Below are positions 22,568 through 23,751 of a DNA stretch of 23,751 bases, in pieces; position 1 is the stretch's first letter, and each line of letters starts with the position of its first letter. The notes beneath the pieces were generated by a model. It saw nothing but the letters and a program-made list of their open reading frames with translations, had not been told where the DNA came from and did no database searches. This DNA is from an uncultured Lachnospiraceae bacterium (GTDB lineage: Bacteria; Bacillota; Clostridia; Lachnospirales; Lachnospiraceae), in assembly GCA_910584695.1 (NCBI GenBank), contig CAJUBR010000040.1:1-23751 (forward strand). Reading direction: 5' to 3'. The translations under genes and the position numbers were made by a program.

Positions 22568-22930
22568 ATGAGCATTTCAAGGCAAAGAAAGAAAAATCAC
22601 CATAAGAGAATTTTAGCGGCAGTAATTACCGTTTTGGGAGTATGCGTACTGACAGTCTGTATTTTGGCATCTGAAAATATCTCCAATATGACACAGACGG
22701 TGAAAGTCATAACCATAACAGGCGGCTGCATAGCCTTTGGAGCAGCTTTTATCCTTGCCGTTATACGAGATAGAGCCGCAGGACAATATGAGTGCAGAGA
22801 ATGTCACCATCATTTTCAACCGACTATAACAGCCTATCTTTTGGGTATGCGTTCGCCAACTAAAAGATACCTGCGCTGCCCTAAATGCAGAAAGTATAGT
22901 TATTGCAAAGTGAGTCTTTATGAAAAATAG
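22568..22930 (+). CDS. Two-helix membrane protein with cytoplasmic zinc ribbon
   Basis: 120 residues. A basic start (MSISRQRKKNHHKR) is followed by two membrane helices (about 14-34 and 46-66) and a C-terminal domain with CRECHHHF and later CPKCRKYSYC. The two CxxC pairs form a zinc ribbon/knuckle on the cytosolic side. AAGGAGG sits nine bases before the ATG, 13 bases after the CPBP stop. I do not recognise a named family; zinc-ribbon membrane proteins of this size accompany CPBP and DUF2975 genes in some Clostridia loci (from memory). Confidence 0.82.
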   Translation: MSISRQRKKNHHKRILAAVITVLGVCVLTVCILASENISNMTQTVKVITITGGCIAFGAAFILAVIRDRAAGQYECRECHHHFQPTITAYLLGMRSPTKRYLRCPKCRKYSYCKVSLYEK

Positions 22931-23075
22931 CTGTTATGGAAATATAGCAAAAACACTTGAAATGTGGAAATGCCACGCAAAGTAGCAGAAAAAGCCGAAA
23001 TGTAATCCTTGCTTGCTTGTAATGCAAAATACGCTTTCCTATACTGGACATATCAAAAACAAGAAGGTCACGAAC
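22931..23075. other. Gap before the second CPBP gene
   Basis: 145 bases without a supported gene. It may hold the decayed N-terminal coding part of the following CPBP protein, since relatives are longer. No promoter stands out. Confidence 0.35.
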
Positions 23076-23690
23076 ATGAAGCGGTGCTTTTCTGGAAAAG
23101 TGAAGCCACTCCTGTTGCCGCTCTCCTTTGTCCTTACCTTTGGAATCAGCGTGTTGTCGCTGTTCCTCTATTCCATTATGATGGGAAAGCCAATGCTGTC
23201 CTATATCAATCTGGGAACGACAGCATTGCCGCTCAGTATTTTTCTCTCCTTGACTTCGGGACCGACAGGAGAGGAATTGGGATGGCGCGGATTTATGCGG
23301 GAGGAATCTAACAAAAAGCACGGTTTTCTTAAATCCTCTGTCTGCCAGGGCTTGGTGTGGTGCTTCTGGCATACCCTGTTATGGGTAGTGGATTCAGAGT
23401 TTACTGACTGGAGGGCAATCCCTTATGTCATTTCCAACATAGTTGTGATTACATCCATTACCGTGCTGATGAACATTTTTCTGGAACGGCATAACAACCT
23501 GCTCTATTCGGTATTGTTGCACTTTGGCTTTAATATCCTTTATGTGTTTCTGGATGCGGATATAGGATTCTTTGTGATTTTGACCGTTCTGTATCTGGTA
23601 ATCACACCGATTGCCGTATTTGTAAGGAATAAGACTGCTGAAAAGCTTTTGGAAAACAATGATAGAGGGGAAAAGAAAAATAAAGAATGA
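23076..23690 (+). CDS. CPBP family intramembrane metalloprotease-like protein, short N-terminus
   Basis: 204 residues from ATG 23076. Motifs are complete: SGPTGEELGWRGF (EExxxR), CFWHTLLW (FxxxH) and LHFGFNIL (HxxxN). About five or six hydrophobic helices are visible. Most relatives of this GPTGEELGWRG subgroup are 250-300 residues with further N-terminal helices, so this one seems shortened. An in-frame TTG at 23013 adds 21 polar residues, not helices, and neither start has a strong ribosome site. It may be a truncated gene or one whose beginning has mutated. Its end overlaps the next gene by four bases (ATGA). Confidence 0.8.
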   Translation: MKRCFSGKVKPLLLPLSFVLTFGISVLSLFLYSIMMGKPMLSYINLGTTALPLSIFLSLTSGPTGEELGWRGFMREESNKKHGFLKSSVCQGLVWCFWHTLLWVVDSEFTDWRAIPYVISNIVVITSITVLMNIFLERHNNLLYSVLLHFGFNILYVFLDADIGFFVILTVLYLVITPIAVFVRNKTAEKLLENNDRGEKKNKE

Positions 23691-23751
23691 GCAATTTAGA
23701 GAAAATTCAAAAAGGAATGAGGGTGTTGCAGATACTCTCAAAAATTATTCT
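23687..23751 (+). CDS. DUF2975 family membrane protein (start only)
   Basis: Only the first 21 codons are inside the window: MSNLEKIQKGMRVLQILSKI, running off the end. The KIQKGMRxxxxxSKI opening is typical of DUF2975 proteins, small four-helix membrane proteins that usually sit beside a YozG/Cro-like regulator. The assignment rests on this short stretch. The start overlaps the CPBP stop. Confidence 0.6.
   Translation, partial: MSNLEKIQKGMRVLQILSKII

Noticed and set aside
23009..23311. Alternative plus-strand frame over the second CPBP gene
   Set aside because: The CPBP frame holds all three motifs; this frame has no motif and ends within them.
1..23751. CRISPR array, tRNA, rRNA or intact transposase/integrase
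   Set aside because: Read for regularly spaced repeats, cloverleaf-type sequences and transposase motifs; none was found.

Overview
The window looks like chromosome from a low-GC Gram-positive gut-type Clostridia, most likely Lachnospiraceae. The grounds are A/T-rich codon use, strong GGAGG-type ribosome binding sites, near-consensus sigma-A promoters with 17-bp spacers, and familiar protein families (DUF1905, FIST, HD-GYP, two-FtsX permeases, CPBP, DUF2975). This family placement is an inference from style, not from a marker gene. I see no rRNA, tRNA, CRISPR array or intact transposase.

Left part (1-1958): a short pyrophosphatase-like protein, a GNAT acetyltransferase and a stand-alone DUF1905 protein. 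They are followed by about 0.5 kb holding a probable frameshifted gene remnant. Next (1870-8371) a strong promoter drives what looks like one six-gene operon. It encodes a small secreted two-cysteine protein, a membrane-anchored extracytoplasmic protein, a 752-residue lipoprotein that joins a propeller-like half to a solute-binding-protein half, two MacB/FtsX-type half permeases and their ABC ATPase. The layout resembles lactococcin-972-type bacteriocin/export loci, but the split permease and the large lipoprotein are unusual. This is the best candidate here for an undescribed system.

Middle (8372-12218): an intergenic stretch carries a 249-bp segment bounded by a perfect 11-bp inverted repeat. 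It precedes a signalling cluster: an HD-GYP c-di-GMP phosphodiesterase, then a FIST sensor protein and a soluble methyl-accepting protein that share a promoter and end at a textbook terminator. Then come an HxlR regulator with a PEBP/YbhB protein (a palindrome abuts the promoter between them), an apparently deletion-truncated FUSC-type exporter gene, and nth (endonuclease III) on the minus strand.

Right of nth (14364-19722): a divergent locus encodes a duplicated-FtsX permease, its ATPase, an OmpR-type response regulator and a membrane histidine kinase. This is the arrangement of peptide-antibiotic sensing/detoxification modules. Near-identical inverted 17/18-bp sequences sit in the nth/permease intergenic region, and a structured 170-nt segment separates the ABC genes from the two-component genes.

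Right end (about 19740-23751): base use becomes visibly richer in G/C. A small protein of a type I associate with conjugative elements is preceded by nested inverted repeats. It is followed by a compact operon with its own palindrome-overlapped promoter: an ArsR-like regulator, an alpha/beta hydrolase, a CPBP protease-like membrane protein, a zinc-ribbon membrane protein, a second (short) CPBP protein and the start of a DUF2975 protein. This end looks acquired.
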